A stretch of 64,000 nt of DNA, from assembly GCA_025667525.1 (NCBI GenBank), contig CM046878.1, forward strand, positions 94,999,237-95,063,236, read 5' to 3'. Position numbers and translations under genes: made by a program. The notes beneath the pieces were generated by a model. The model worked only from the letters and a program-made list of their open reading frames with translations. It searched no databases and was not told the DNA's origin. The stretch is from Glebionis coronaria. Lineage: Eukaryota > Streptophyta > Magnoliopsida > Asterales > Asteraceae. Positions 21,391-33,035 of this stretch are shown piece by piece; position 1 is the stretch's first letter, and each line of letters starts with the position of its first letter.

Positions 21391-22758
21391 TTTTTGGCGA
21401 ATTATTTTTTTGATGAAGGAAATTATAAGACGTCACAGGAGGTGAGTTTTGATTGAATTATGCTATAATTTTGAGCACTGATAGGTATCAGCTTGAGTAA
21501 TCAGAATAATTGAGTCTGATTACATAAGGACTCAGCAAAACCAAATAATAAAATCTAAAACTCAAAAACTAGCCAAACAAATTCAACTCAGCAAAGAACT
21601 TAGAATCAGACCAAAATATAACAATCAAAAATGAAAACTCAGTAAGAGTATTTCATCTGCAAAGAAACACGTGAAGTAAAAAAAACTACATAACAGTAAG
21701 CAGCACTAATCAGATATTCAGGTTTAAAAAGCAACAAAAATCTAAGTCCAAATCCAAGAGATTATTGAAACATTCAGCAGACTATTGAAACTCATATATT
21801 AGTAAACCCAATAACCCCAATCAAAGCAGATATTAACCAATTCTATAAACCACATATGAATAACTCAATTAACTCAGAAAGTTCAGACGAGCAATGCAGA
21901 TTCAGCAATTAGACAAATGCAGATGTAAGTGAAGCAGATTCATACCAAAAACAGATAAAATCAGCAAGAGTTTTGCATTCCAATTGCTTACATTCAAACA
22001 GTTCATCAACATCCTTATTAAAAAAGATTTACAAAGAAAACTAGCAAGACTAATCTTAATCTAATCCTTTTGTAAATAGATTATTCAAAACTTTAAAACT
22101 TAGATTCAAACAGTATGCTTATGCCATAATACACGAAAGAAGATTAATTATTCAACCATTAATAACAGTTATTCAAACAGGTAAAATAACTACTATATCA
22201 TAATCCTACAACCCTATTCCATTTATCATAATATTTATTAACCAACTAATGATAAAAACATATCTAATAACAGAAAATTAACTAGTAACATACCATTTGA
22301 AGAAAACCGTTGTGAAGAAGGTTAGCGCTGTGCTACCTTATGAACCAGAAACGAAACCACCATTCACCATCAATCGAACATCATGAACCGGAACTTACTC
22401 GAACCACCATTATCTTTTCGAACCAGTAACACCATTTATTCGAGAACCACAAGCATATATATTCGGATCATTTTTTAAATAAACTTTCCAGTAGGGAAAG
22501 TTTATTCCCAATTTTCACAAAATATTTAATCCAAGCTATTGATTTAAGCTTAATTAAATACCACTAACAGTTATAATATTTAAATCAAATTAAGATGCAA
22601 TAAAAGTAAAAACGAGAGAGTAAATGATTCAAAACTGAACTTTTTATTAAATCAAAATAGCATTACAATATTAAAAAGAAAGATTACAACCCTAATCTAA
22701 TTTAAGCATTATAACAATAAAGTAAAAAATGAGATGAAAATAAAAATGAAAAAGGGGG

Positions 22759-22766
22759 TTTTTATA
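22759..22766 (-). promoter_or_regulatory. Candidate TATA box of element D LTR
   Basis: Minus-strand TATAAAAA in a GC-richer surrounding; also present in the right LTR near 35145. It would drive transcription through the antisense of the tRNA-like unit. Confidence 0.4.
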
Positions 22767-25323
22767 GTTGAACCCGAGGCTTGTAGGTGGAGTTTGTTGA
22801 GGAAGAGAATCGATCCAGGCCATCCAAGAAGCATCTGCGTTCTTCTCTTTCTTCAAATCTTGATCTAATGGATGATATAAGCCTACTAACACACGGATTG
22901 CCAACGTGGCAATCAAGTGTGTTAGTTGTGCTAGTTTGGTGCTGAGGTGTCCTTTTTATTAGAGATTGGGGAATGGTGAGTTGTCTTGTCCAGTAATACT
23001 TTGCCACGTCTCATGCTCATTCCATCACTTACATCCGAAAAGAATAGGGGATTTATTTCCCCCTCGTATGAATTACACGTGGGAATCAAAAGCCCTATTT
23101 TATTTGAGTGAATTAATTATTTAGGGTTTGGGTGAACAGTGTAGGTGTGTCTGGTTATTGTTTGGGGTGAAGGAGAAAGATGGGGAAACTTTGGAAGTAT
23201 CGAACACTTTTAATAAGTGTGTGAATGTGTGATGGAAAAGAGTAAATAAATAACGTTTTTAACCAACCCATAACATAAGTAAAACCTAATGGGCCTTCAT
23301 CCGTCCCTTCTTTATTACTGAATCTTGGGCTTTGTTAAAACTTCCCATCCGTTTCATTCATTCACTGATTTTGGGCTTTTGGGCCATTGTATTATTTCCA
23401 TCCGTTTCTTCATTGCAATTGGGCCTGGATTTGGGCTTGTAAACCGAAATTGAAAAGTTCATTTCCTCAAATGGGCTTTTGGGCCCATTTACCCAAATGT
23501 GGGTCCCACTTGGCCCATTAGCTTCATTAAGATAAAATCCGCTAAGACGAGCTTGATATTGGCCTTGTCGATCTTTTCTTCAAATTCGTGCCGGTTTTTG
23601 TCGGTTTTCACGATCTTCGGTACCTACACACATGAAACGACAAAAAAACGAATACAAGGCCATATTTAAACATTTATTGCATTTATTCATCGTTTTGGAT
23701 AATATTGATATGAGTAAAATCACTCATATCAAATTCCCTCTTGCTAAGCAATTGCCGTGTCCTCACGCAATGATAAAATAAAACACTAACTACACCATTA
23801 TTCAACTTTTTGACATATTATTTTGCAAAGACATAATGTATAACTTTAATTATTTGAAAAATAACTTTTAGGATCATAAAACTCAAATAGATTCATCGTC
23901 CTCGACTTTTCACTTTTCCATGCCAAGTGCAAAAACAAGATCATTGTCAATCATAAGCCCCAAAATTAAAACAACTCATACAAGTAATTTGTGTTAAACT
24001 CAATCTCCTATTATTCCTAATTGTATCTCTAGATTTTATTTGTCATTCACCCAAAGGCTCATTTGACTTTATTTGATATTTATTAGTCCAAAAATAAAGG
24101 CAAGAACGGTGTAAACTCAACACTCAAAACCTAACCTCGACTTCAAAAACCGTTGTCACTAAAGAAAGCCCACATCAAGGATAACTTAACACGATTTGAG
24201 GGATAAATCCCCGGACCCGAAATTTGGCTAATAGGACTACCTAAAGCAAAAATAAAACATCCAAAGTCAGTTATGACTTTATTAATGGAGTTAGCAACAA
24301 CTATATCATAACACCTTGTGGCTCTTTAAGATGCAATTGTGCTCCTTATTTAAAATCCACACCCTAAGGCTCCTTGGACAAAAATAAGGGAATTGACATC
24401 ACCATCCCACCTTATGTCTCATGATTATGAAGCAATTTTTATTCAACACGTTCCCTTGCCATACACCCTAAGGCTCTAATGACAAGGTTAGTGCTACATG
24501 ACTCCCACCCGAAGGCTCCTAGAGAACATGTTTTTATTTATTCTTTTTATTATTATGATATTTATAGTAAGCCAAATTTCCGTAATCCCATGATCAAAAG
24601 TCTATGACGCTGACACCCTTAATGTGTTCTCACTTAATTACAAGGGAAGAAAAAGAAGGAGTTACGAGTTAAGATATCAAGCCTAAATCGCTAAAAACTT
24701 CATTTATTAAGCAATTATTATTCAAGTGTGGAAAGTAAATACGAGGAGATTAAATCAAACACAAAAATACTTGCACAAAGAAGAATTAAACTTAGAAACT
24801 TATGATTGAACTCTATCATTTCTTGTTCTCCATATCGAAAAATTTCAAAAATGTGAAATCAATGGATACTTAGCCTATTAAATCAAAGTTTTGGGTTTTC
24901 AAGTCATCTATAGGATCTTGCATCTTCTTATACTTTTTCAAGTTTTAGAATTTGCGTTTTAAAGTTCCCTTGATAGACGACTTTCTAGGATCAGCTATAG
25001 GAACTTGCGAAAAGTTCTTGTTCTTAACCCATATGAATTAAGACTTTCGCGTTTTAAAGCTCCCTATATAAAAGCCTAGCAAAACTTATTTCAAATACGT
25101 TAAGGAAAAGCTAAGGTAGAAACCGAGTCGAGTCAAAAACTATTTTTATTTTCACCAACGTAAAGCCTACATTTGTGTCAAAAGCACTTATTTTCTTTAT
25201 TAAAACTTAAAAATAACACTAAAAATTTAAAATTTTATTGAAAAATGAGAAAAACAATTACGTTTAGACACGACAAAAGCAATAGCAAGCGATTATATCG
25301 ATTGACTCCCCCATGCTAAAACC

Positions 25324-25343
25324 AAACATTGTCCTCAATGTTT
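25324..25343 (-). other. Conserved 3'-region stem-loop (element D copy)
   Basis: Same 20-mer as 1051-1070 and 12027-12046 in otherwise diverged surroundings. Confidence 0.75.
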
Positions 25344-25701
25344 CTTAGCTCAAGAGTAACACCCCCTTGCTAAAACACGAAGAGTCTAATGCAAAATCCT
25401 AGCATGGAAAGAGCACGCAAATCTATAAGCCGTTTATTAATTATGCCTTAAGATAAAACGTTAGTCGATAAAAATCAAAGGATAAAGAGTGTGCCCCTTT
25501 TTGGCATTCAAAGAATGGAAGATCAAGTGGATCGGCAAAAACCGAACACGAGAGTCTTCAAAAATTAGGGTCATACCTAAGATTCACAACACAACAAAAC
25601 ACGAGCACGAGCTTGAAAGATCAAGCCTTATTAGTTGTTAGAAAATAAAAAGAAGATAGAATGTATGGGACTCCCCCACAAGGCACCTCGTTTTTGTTCA
25701 C

Positions 25702-25721
25702 CGAGTCATGAGATCGACTCG
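25702..25721 (-). other. Conserved post-ORF hairpin (element D copy)
   Basis: CGAGTC...GACTCG inverted repeat ending about ten bases from the ORF stop, followed on the minus strand by a GAGGTGCCTTGTGGGGGAG segment at the place of the GCGCT...GGGAGGC segment of A and B. Confidence 0.6.
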
Positions 25722-25731
25722 ATCCCCGCAT

Positions 25732-26478
25732 TCATTGGTCCTTAGGGAAAGTGGTGAAAACCGGAAAAATGGAATAAAATCCAATATAAAGCACGATGCC
25801 GGGGTCAAAGATTACATCCTCGTTGTCGGATGACAAACGAAAGGATAAAACTCCAACACAAATCTCAAAAAAGAGATGGTAGTCACAAATAATTGTATGG
25901 ATGTAGCATGCTCCCCGAGATAAACTCGCACCAAGATGATCGAAAAGTCTTTCAATTATTGCACCGGTGAAAGGCCGAGATTTCCCTAAATCAATGATTC
26001 CGGGATCGAATACCTCGTCCTCGATGGAGAAAGGAATAGACAACACGGTGTCGTCCCCCCATGCTAATCCTAAATCATATGAAGCACTTGGTAAAGATGG
26101 TATAAAAGTCTCAACACTAGTTGTATCAACTTGCATGACTTTGTTGACCTTGTCACTCTTAGGAATGTGAATAAAGGGGTCATGGTACTCAAAATGAGTC
26201 GCATGAAAAACCCGCACATTAAGATCAAAGCGAGTGGGAAGGATAACTGGAGCAAAAGAAATTTCTCCCTCCGGGTCAACATTATCATCATCATAAATCG
26301 GGTGATCTAACCAAGAATCTTCATCACCGTCATTAGACTCTTCCTCAAATTCTGAAGGAATGTCTATATAAAGAAACTCATCAACCTCCTTTATAAGAAG
26401 CTCATCATTACAAAGGTTGTGAGATATAGGAGGTATGATGCTCTCAAAATCCTCTTGAAACAATGGATTATTGTTCAT
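25732..26478 (-). pseudogene. Element D acidic extension with paired FDPG motifs
   Basis: This continues the D protease ORF after a frame change near 26478: N-P-L-F recurs on both sides, as N-P-L-F ... N-P-L-F-Q in element B. About 248 residues, acidic in the first third. Then E-V-F-D-P-G-I, a Cys/hydrophobic stretch (C-Y-I-H-T-I-I-C-D-Y-H-L-F-F-E-I-C-V-G-V), and a second V-I-F-D-P-G close to the stop. Element B has the same series at the same place. No known domain is recognised; a membrane-linked role is only a guess from the hydrophobic run. Confidence 0.7.
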
Positions 26479-27836
26479 TGAAGCTCAAAGAGAGGATTTG
26501 AGTAGGTCACGAAAGTGTCATCAATCTTGTCATCACAAGAAATATCCGACAAAGTATCAAGTGTGTCACACTCGGATACAAGATCATCATTCTCATTAGA
26601 AGGAAATTCATCGGTGAATTCCTCGAGAATGGCAGATAAAACATGAGAATAACGCTCGATCTCGAGATCGGAAACGTCTTCACTTCCCCGTGGAAGTGGA
26701 TCAATGATAGCAAAAAGTTCATCGATGAACTTATCGAATGAATAATCACTAATCTCACTCGGTGTGAAGTTAGGAAGCAAAGGCTCTTCAACGGAAGATT
26801 GTGCCTTAGGAACATCAATATGATCCTTCGAAGAGAGTGACAATGAGTCCATTTTCAAATATTGTTCAATTAAAGCAATAACACTCTCGGGATCAAAATT
26901 CTCACTATTAAACTCACTAGCATCAAAAGGTGCAATTAGGTACTCATCAATTTGTTTTTCAATCTTAAAACTATCATCCTCGTGTGGAGTGAGTGAAGAT
27001 GAGGAAAGATTACAACATGATTCGACAAAGCAAGCTTCTTCCTTTGAATTTAACTTTTCATTTTCACAAAATGGAGTTTCCAAAATTGGAAAAACACCTT
27101 TATCAAAGAGAGCTTTCTTATTACTTCCAATTGTTTCAATAAGTTTTACACTTTCCACTTTCTTAGAAGCAAATCTTGGAATCTTTTCCGGTTTAAAAAC
27201 AATGATTTTATCCCCATAAAACAATTTAATCTCCTCTTTCCTCATATTAACTTGAACTTGAGCCGTGCACAAAAATGGACGTCCTAAAATGATTGGCACA
27301 CGAGGATTGGTCTCATAATCAACTATAGCAAAATCGGCTAAGTACAAAAACTTTCCCACTTTAACAATGACATTTTCCGCTATACCGACCGGTCGAGTGG
27401 TGGTACCATTAGCAAGATCAATGATCATTCGAGTGGTACTAAGTGGTGCATAGTCAATAGTTTTCCAAAGGGCTAGGGGCATTAATTTAATGCTAGCTCC
27501 TAGATCGGCTAGGGCTTTGCACACCCCAAGCTCATTGAAAACACAAGGTATCAAGAATTGACCCGGATCTTTATACTTCTCGGGAAAGAAATCAAAGAAA
27601 ACCGAGGTACTAATCACATTCAAAGTAGACTTGGTGACATCTAGAAAAGTTTCCTTAGGTGGAGGATTAAACTCAATCACTTCAACTTCTTCATCACAAT
27701 CATCATAAACGGTTATGGCCTTAAGCTCTCCCTTCGGGTTTGGAATGGTATTACTAGGTAAGCAACCCGAAGAAGTAGATGGTTTAGACATAAATCCCTC
27801 AAACATCGAAAGCAATTTATTTTGACCTTGTTCCAA
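26475..27836 (-). pseudogene. Element D retropepsin and linker
   Basis: An aspartic protease with A-D-L-G-A-S (near 27495-27512), R-P-V-G-I-A-E-N and I-L-G-R-P-F-L. A linker rich in Glu, Ser and Asp runs to the frame change at 26478. The frame begins inside the gag-protease linker after a shift relative to gag near 27837-27845, so the apparent first residue is not a true start. RT is not found downstream. Confidence 0.78.
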
Positions 27837-27839
27837 ACT

Positions 27840-28458
27840 TGTTGCATACGATTATGACTTTGCTCTAATCTTTGCTCAAAACGGTTTTGGTTTTGTTCAA
27901 GTCTTTGTTGATTAAGCTCAATCTTATTGTTTTGCCCTTTAATCGTATTTTGAAACTCATTTTTCAAAGTTGCCATTTGTCCTTGAATGTTATTTTGAAA
28001 AGCCTTCAAATTTGCCTCATTCGTTTTAATGTAGCTTGACAAATCATTTTGGTTATTGCTTTGAAAACCTTGATTGTTTTGATTAGCATTAAACCCATTT
28101 CCTTGATTGTAATTCCCTTGGTTACCACGGTTAAAATTATTCCCATTGTTTCCATTGTTGTACCTATTTTGAACCGGTGGAAAACCCGGTAGAGCAACAT
28201 GATTTTGACGAGGAACTTGACTGTTGGAGCCATAAGTTCCCGTCGCGGCAAAAGCACTAGCTTGATCAAACCCCGTGGTTAAACAAGCATGATTAGGATG
28301 TGCTCCACCACATGATACACAAACATTCTCAACCATATTAATCGATCCATGAGGATTCTTCCTAAGCTCATTCAAAATCTTGTCAATCTTAGAGTCCAAT
28401 CTAGCAATCTCGTTATTAGACGAATTTACCTTGGAAGCACTCGGTGTGTTTCGTGAAT
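27840..28458 (-). pseudogene. Element D gag, C-terminal half
   Basis: Starts right after solo LTR E. It has a zinc-knuckle variant C-V-S-C-G-G-A-H-P-N-H-A-C (near 28290-28330), then an Asn/Gly-rich stretch (28060-28180) and a Gln/Asn-rich coiled segment. The frame is lost near 27840. The knuckle keeps the C-x2-C-G-G-x-H-x4-C spacing of A and B. Confidence 0.75.
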
Positions 28459-28463
28459 ATTGT
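28459..28463. repeat. Target-site duplication ATTGT, left of solo LTR E
   Basis: ATTGT directly before TGTAACACCCC; repeated at 31606-31610. Confidence 0.85.
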
Positions 28464-31400
28464 TGTAACACCCCAAAATGTGATATGCGGAAGCGGTGAA
28501 GCTCGGGGGCTGTTACGTCATTGTATCATAGTTCAAGGTACAAGAGAACGACTCTAAATGAGACGTTTTATAAAAATACCTCGTTGAATTTAAATTAAAA
28601 GCATCACAGTACAAAAGGTCTCAGTTTCAAAAGATAGTGCAGCGGAATGTAAAAGTTTTAAACATCAACGAGATAATAGTTCAAAAGCATAAGTAACAAA
28701 TATCCGAAGATAGCCAAGAAATGCATGTGGACTCCAAGTACTTCACACAGCAGATACAACTCATCATCAATTACCTGAGATAAATGCTAAATTGGGTCAA
28801 CATAAAGTTGCTGAGAATATAGGTTTCAAGTAAAAAATCATAGTATTTCCATTTTAGATTTCATTTCATGTACACGTGCAACTATAGGAGATATAGTGCC
28901 AAGTGTAGGATAAATTAGGTGTTCACAATATTTATGATAGCTAAGCTCGTGACATCGAAACTAGTGATCTAGTGCATACAATAGATTGCATACATAAACT
29001 TTGCCCCAATGGAGTACCTAGCCAAGATAACTCCGTTCATACAAATGGTACACACTCGTCCGGCGTCAGAATGCCCGAGTGGAGGTTGTCAACCCTCAAT
29101 AGATCTATCCGTAACATAAGAGCTTACTCCAGCAGAGTAACTAACGATTCACGATAGTGGGGACTATGGCTAAAGCAACTTAAGCTATCTCATAAATAGT
29201 GTTCACAAAGCGTTCACAGAAATCAAGTTTTACTTGCGTCCAGAAGCAAGCATCAAAGCATTTATCACATCCCAAAACATTAAACATAGAAAGCAGTTTA
29301 ATAGGGAATCTATAAACTCACCTCAAGCAACAATTCAAACCGCACAAGTAAGATCAAATAGTAGCGAGCAACTCTAGCAACAACCTAAATATAATGCTAT
29401 AGTTTAGGCGCTAGCAAATAAGTCACAAAAGTTCGTCACGTACGTTACTCATCAATCAAGTATATATTTCGTTGTTAAAATCGTGACTTGTAAATGTTAT
29501 ATCGTTATAAACATTATAGTATATATATACTTAGGCAAAAATATTTATTTTTGACTCGACGAAATTTCGACAGCCTTTCGGCGTAAATTTTAATTTGCCA
29601 AAATTTATCTTAACAAATTTTCCTACATGATTTCTAACGAAAATTCGGCAGCCTTTCGGCGTCACGTAATTTTTTTTGCCTTTTTTAGTAAGTACTCAAA
29701 TCTCGTCCTAAAACCCCTATTTTCAACAATTTCTCAATCGCCAATATCTCAACAAGTCATTTTCCGCAACAGTATCAATTTCCACTTCCAACGTTCAAAC
29801 TTTTAACGTTACACCAAGTATTCACATTTCGAGCTAATACGCTTTTACAAAACAAGTCCAACATTCATACATACCATTTAGTAACCATTTCGACACTTAA
29901 AACAACTCCGTTTAACTCAAAAATGTCGTTTCGACCACTTTAAAAATCTGGACAGCAACCACTTATAGTGTTTTTCACCAAATATTAAGTTTTCCGACAA
30001 CGAAATTTAAACGACCATATCTTACTCATTTTAGCTCCATTTTTAGTCCATAATATATCGAAACGAAGGTATTAACTTATATTTTCATAATATCGTAGTA
30101 AACTAGTGTCAAAACAATTTTTACGACCCTCTACGCCTCTTATAAAAATCGGACAGATTGTACGTTTTTCGTAAAAACTCGTTTTCGACCATTTTCAAGC
30201 GTAACCACTAGTAGTAACACTACTAGTTCCCTCCAATTATTCATAAACACCAACAAAATCAAAGATTTTTCTCCAAGTTCACAAATCCAAAATATACATA
30301 CTTATATTTTTCACAAGTCTTTCAATTAAACCATTTTCATGTATGGATCTAATAGATCCACACATAATTTCCATAGATCTTAAAATATTTCATGACCAAA
30401 ATAGTTTTTATCATTTTATTTCAAGAAAATACTTGATGAGTAACATGCATGCATAGATCTACAAAGATTATGCATGGAAAATGAAAAGATAAAAAAGGTT
30501 TAAGAAGTAACCTTGAGTAACGACTCTACATAATCACAACGACCCGATCTACGCTCTAACCCACTAATAATCAACAAGAACTCTACTCTACAACTTCAAC
30601 CCAAAAACTACTCAAATCAACAAACCAAGAAAGACCATTCTTCTTTATGCTTGTACAAACTCTAGGGTGATTTTGTTTTGTGTTAATTCTTGTTAAAATG
30701 AAGCTTTTAGAAATCAACAATGATGGAAAATGTTTGTGTTTGTGTGCCGTGTGTTTTGGTAGAGAAAGAGAGGTATGTGTGTTTTTTTGAAGTGAAATGA
30801 AGTGAATAAGTGAATTATTTGAGGTGGTTTTGGTTAGTAAGTTAAAGTGTGTAAGATATGTAACCTTAAGCTAAATATGGCAAAGTGTAAGATTTTGGTG
30901 CATCTTGCACATGGTGCTTGTTTTTGGCCGGTTATGGGGTCCCATATGGGGGTAAATTATTCAAAAATTTTACTATGGTAACTAGTTAAAAGGTTTAAGG
31001 TAAAAATGTTAGTTAGTTTTAGGTAAATATCAAAAAGTATATAGTTAAATTAAAAATTACGTAAAACTTAAAAATTTGACGAAATATATTAAATTTACGA
31101 TTTTTCGACGAAAACTGACATTTTAAGATTGGTAAAGTATTTTATGCACGTTAACGACGGTTAAACGTAAAAACGACGTAAAATACGAAAACGCGATACG
31201 TTAATTAAATATTCACAGTAAGTACGATTTATTACTATAAATAGCAAAATTATTAAAATACAGGCATATATAAACATATACAGAAATATTTAAATACGCT
31301 GCTCAAGAAAATACGATCACGCTGTTAAAAACTAAACAGTTAAGCACATAATTCACAGATAACGAATAATCTCATGGATTATCGTCAATTCATTGACCGT

Positions 31401-31605
31401 CTCAGCACTTTGGTCAGGTTCACAGAAAATGTTCAGAATAATGACTGAGCACAGTTTCAGGTCATTACTCGTCATCAAACAGTTTTTCAGAAGACGCGGG
31501 ATAACCTCCCGGTTCCAACACAGTTAAATCACATAGTTGACTAAATAAAAAGTCAAAGGGTAAAATAGTCATTTTACAAAGTAGGGAAAATTACCAGGTG
31601 TTACA
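28464..31605 (-). mobile_element. Element E: solo LTR of a Ty3/gypsy (chromovirus-like) element
   Basis: 3142 bp bounded by TGTAACACCCC and GGTGTTACA with a perfect 5-bp duplication (ATTGT) and no coding content or second LTR. It therefore looks like the product of LTR-LTR recombination. The terminal TGTAACACCCC matches the plus-strand start of the G LTR (57836), which suggests minus orientation. Two copies of CAGCCTTTCGGCGT (29571, 29649) lie inside. The short ORF at 28972-29157 has no support. Confidence 0.85.
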
Positions 31606-31610
31606 ATTGT
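31606..31610. repeat. Target-site duplication ATTGT, right of solo LTR E
   Basis: Second copy of the duplication; the D gag frame resumes here. Confidence 0.85.
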
Positions 31611-32353
31611 GCTCTAGACTTATTCTCAATTATACACCACGCGTCTCTTGGAGTTTTTCTTAAATGATTACCACCCGCGGCGGCATTTAAAGAATCTTGT
31701 TCAATCATATTAAGCCCATTATAAAAAGTATTAATTTGATGCAATTCCGAGAAACCATGGTGTGGACATTGTCTTAACAAATCTTTAAATCTTTCCCAAG
31801 CAACCCCAAACGATTCATGCACTTTTTGTTCAAATCTAGTGATCTCATTCTTAAAGTGTGTTGTTTTGGACGGTGGAAAGAAATAATTCATGAGCTTAGA
31901 TACTAAATCATCCCATGTTAAAATCGAACCCGGTGGTTCTTTCTCATACCAAATCTTAGCATTACCCTCGAGCGAGTATGAAAAAAGCATGAGCTTAATC
32001 GCGTCATTCGGCACATCTCTAAACTTGAGAGTCGAGGTAATTCGAAGAAAATTCTGAATGTGAGAGTGCGGGTTATCGGTCTCATTGCCACGAAATTGGT
32101 CGGCACGAATGAGCGATAAAAGACCCGTCTTAATTTCATAATGATCCGCCAAAATAGCCGGCACAACGATTGCTTCCCCATACCCTTCGGTGGGTGCACG
32201 GAGCAATTCCTCCATTGTTCGGTTATTGGCCATCTCTACAGCAATATGTGGAAGCTCGGGTTCCACTATTCGTTGTTGACGATTTCTATTTCTACGAGGA
32301 ATATTTTCAAGCCTATTAAAACCAATCACAAGTCTAGAAGAACGTAATTGCAT
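31611..32353 (-). pseudogene. Element D gag, N-terminal half
   Basis: Starts M-Q-L-R-S-S-R-L, the counterpart of M-R-T-R-S in A and B. The gag domain shows F-L-R-I-T-S-T-L-K-F, Y-F-F-P-P-S-K-T, and H-Q-I-N-T-F-Y-N-G-L. The frame is open from start to the E insertion and resumes at 28458 in the same frame, so E is the only lesion in the first half. It is closer to A gag than to B gag in this region. Confidence 0.8.
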
Positions 32354-33035
32354 ACACTACAAAGACGAGAATTTAGAGGGTTGAAGAAAAGAAATTAGAC
32401 AAGAAGAAGATTATTTTTGGTATTTTATTTGGTATTGCTCAATCAAAAATGATTGATAAAAAAACAAGGAATAAGGATAACTACTATGGAAGTAAATTAC
32501 CCTCGGTCAACTTTGAAACGATAGGTGAAAACCTAAACGTCTCGAGGTTAAATAAGTAAACTACAAAAATAAATTTTATTACTACTTGAGTCGGCAAACC
32601 AATAATAGGTCGTCCCTCTCAATATACGCACAAGCAAGCGGGGAAACGAGGTGGCACAAAGCACTTAAAAATCTTTTTCCTTAGACGGCCTTTTATAGCA
32701 CGTCGCCTTATACCTACCTTATAGTTTGTATAAATCGAGTTCAAACTTCTTATTAGTATTTACCTATTTTGCCTTTTATTTTTGTTTTGGATTCGACTAC
32801 AATAGCTAGGTGATGAAATCCCAACTAAAGCCTTATTTGGAAAGTATGTAAATTTATTGTTCTACGTAATACAATATATTAATAACAAAAAAAAAAACGA
32901 GAAAAACGATACATACTATATAATAGATAAATAACAAAACTTTCCGAGGACGGAAAGGGTCTTCAAATCAACGATCAAGAAATCTTCACAAAAACGAATC
33001 GTACACAAGATCCCCGGCAGCGGCGCCAAAATTTT
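32354..33035 (-). other. Leader region and primer-binding site of element D
   Basis: Untranslated leader between LTR and gag; no gene seen. Minus-strand TGGCGCCGCTGCCGGGG (33028-33012) is the PBS, seven bases after the LTR end ACACATCA. Confidence 0.75.

Larger units (their letters stand above)
20659..23804 (-). repeat. 3' LTR of element D (left copy)
   Basis: In plus orientation it begins TGATGTGTTG and ends ACCATTATTCA. It contains the antisense tRNA-like unit (21317-21390) and, on the minus strand, a TATAAAAA box (22766-22759). ORFs at 22692-23007 have no known product and lie in LTR sequence. Confidence 0.85.
23805..25731 (-). other. 3' non-coding region of element D
   Basis: No gene seen. 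It contains the AAACATTG...CAATGTTT stem-loop (25324-25343) and, at its start, the post-ORF hairpin (25702-25721). Segments near 24880-25090 (TTAAATCAAAGTTTTGGG, TATAGGAACTTGCGAAAAGT) match 570-770 of element B. Confidence 0.65.
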
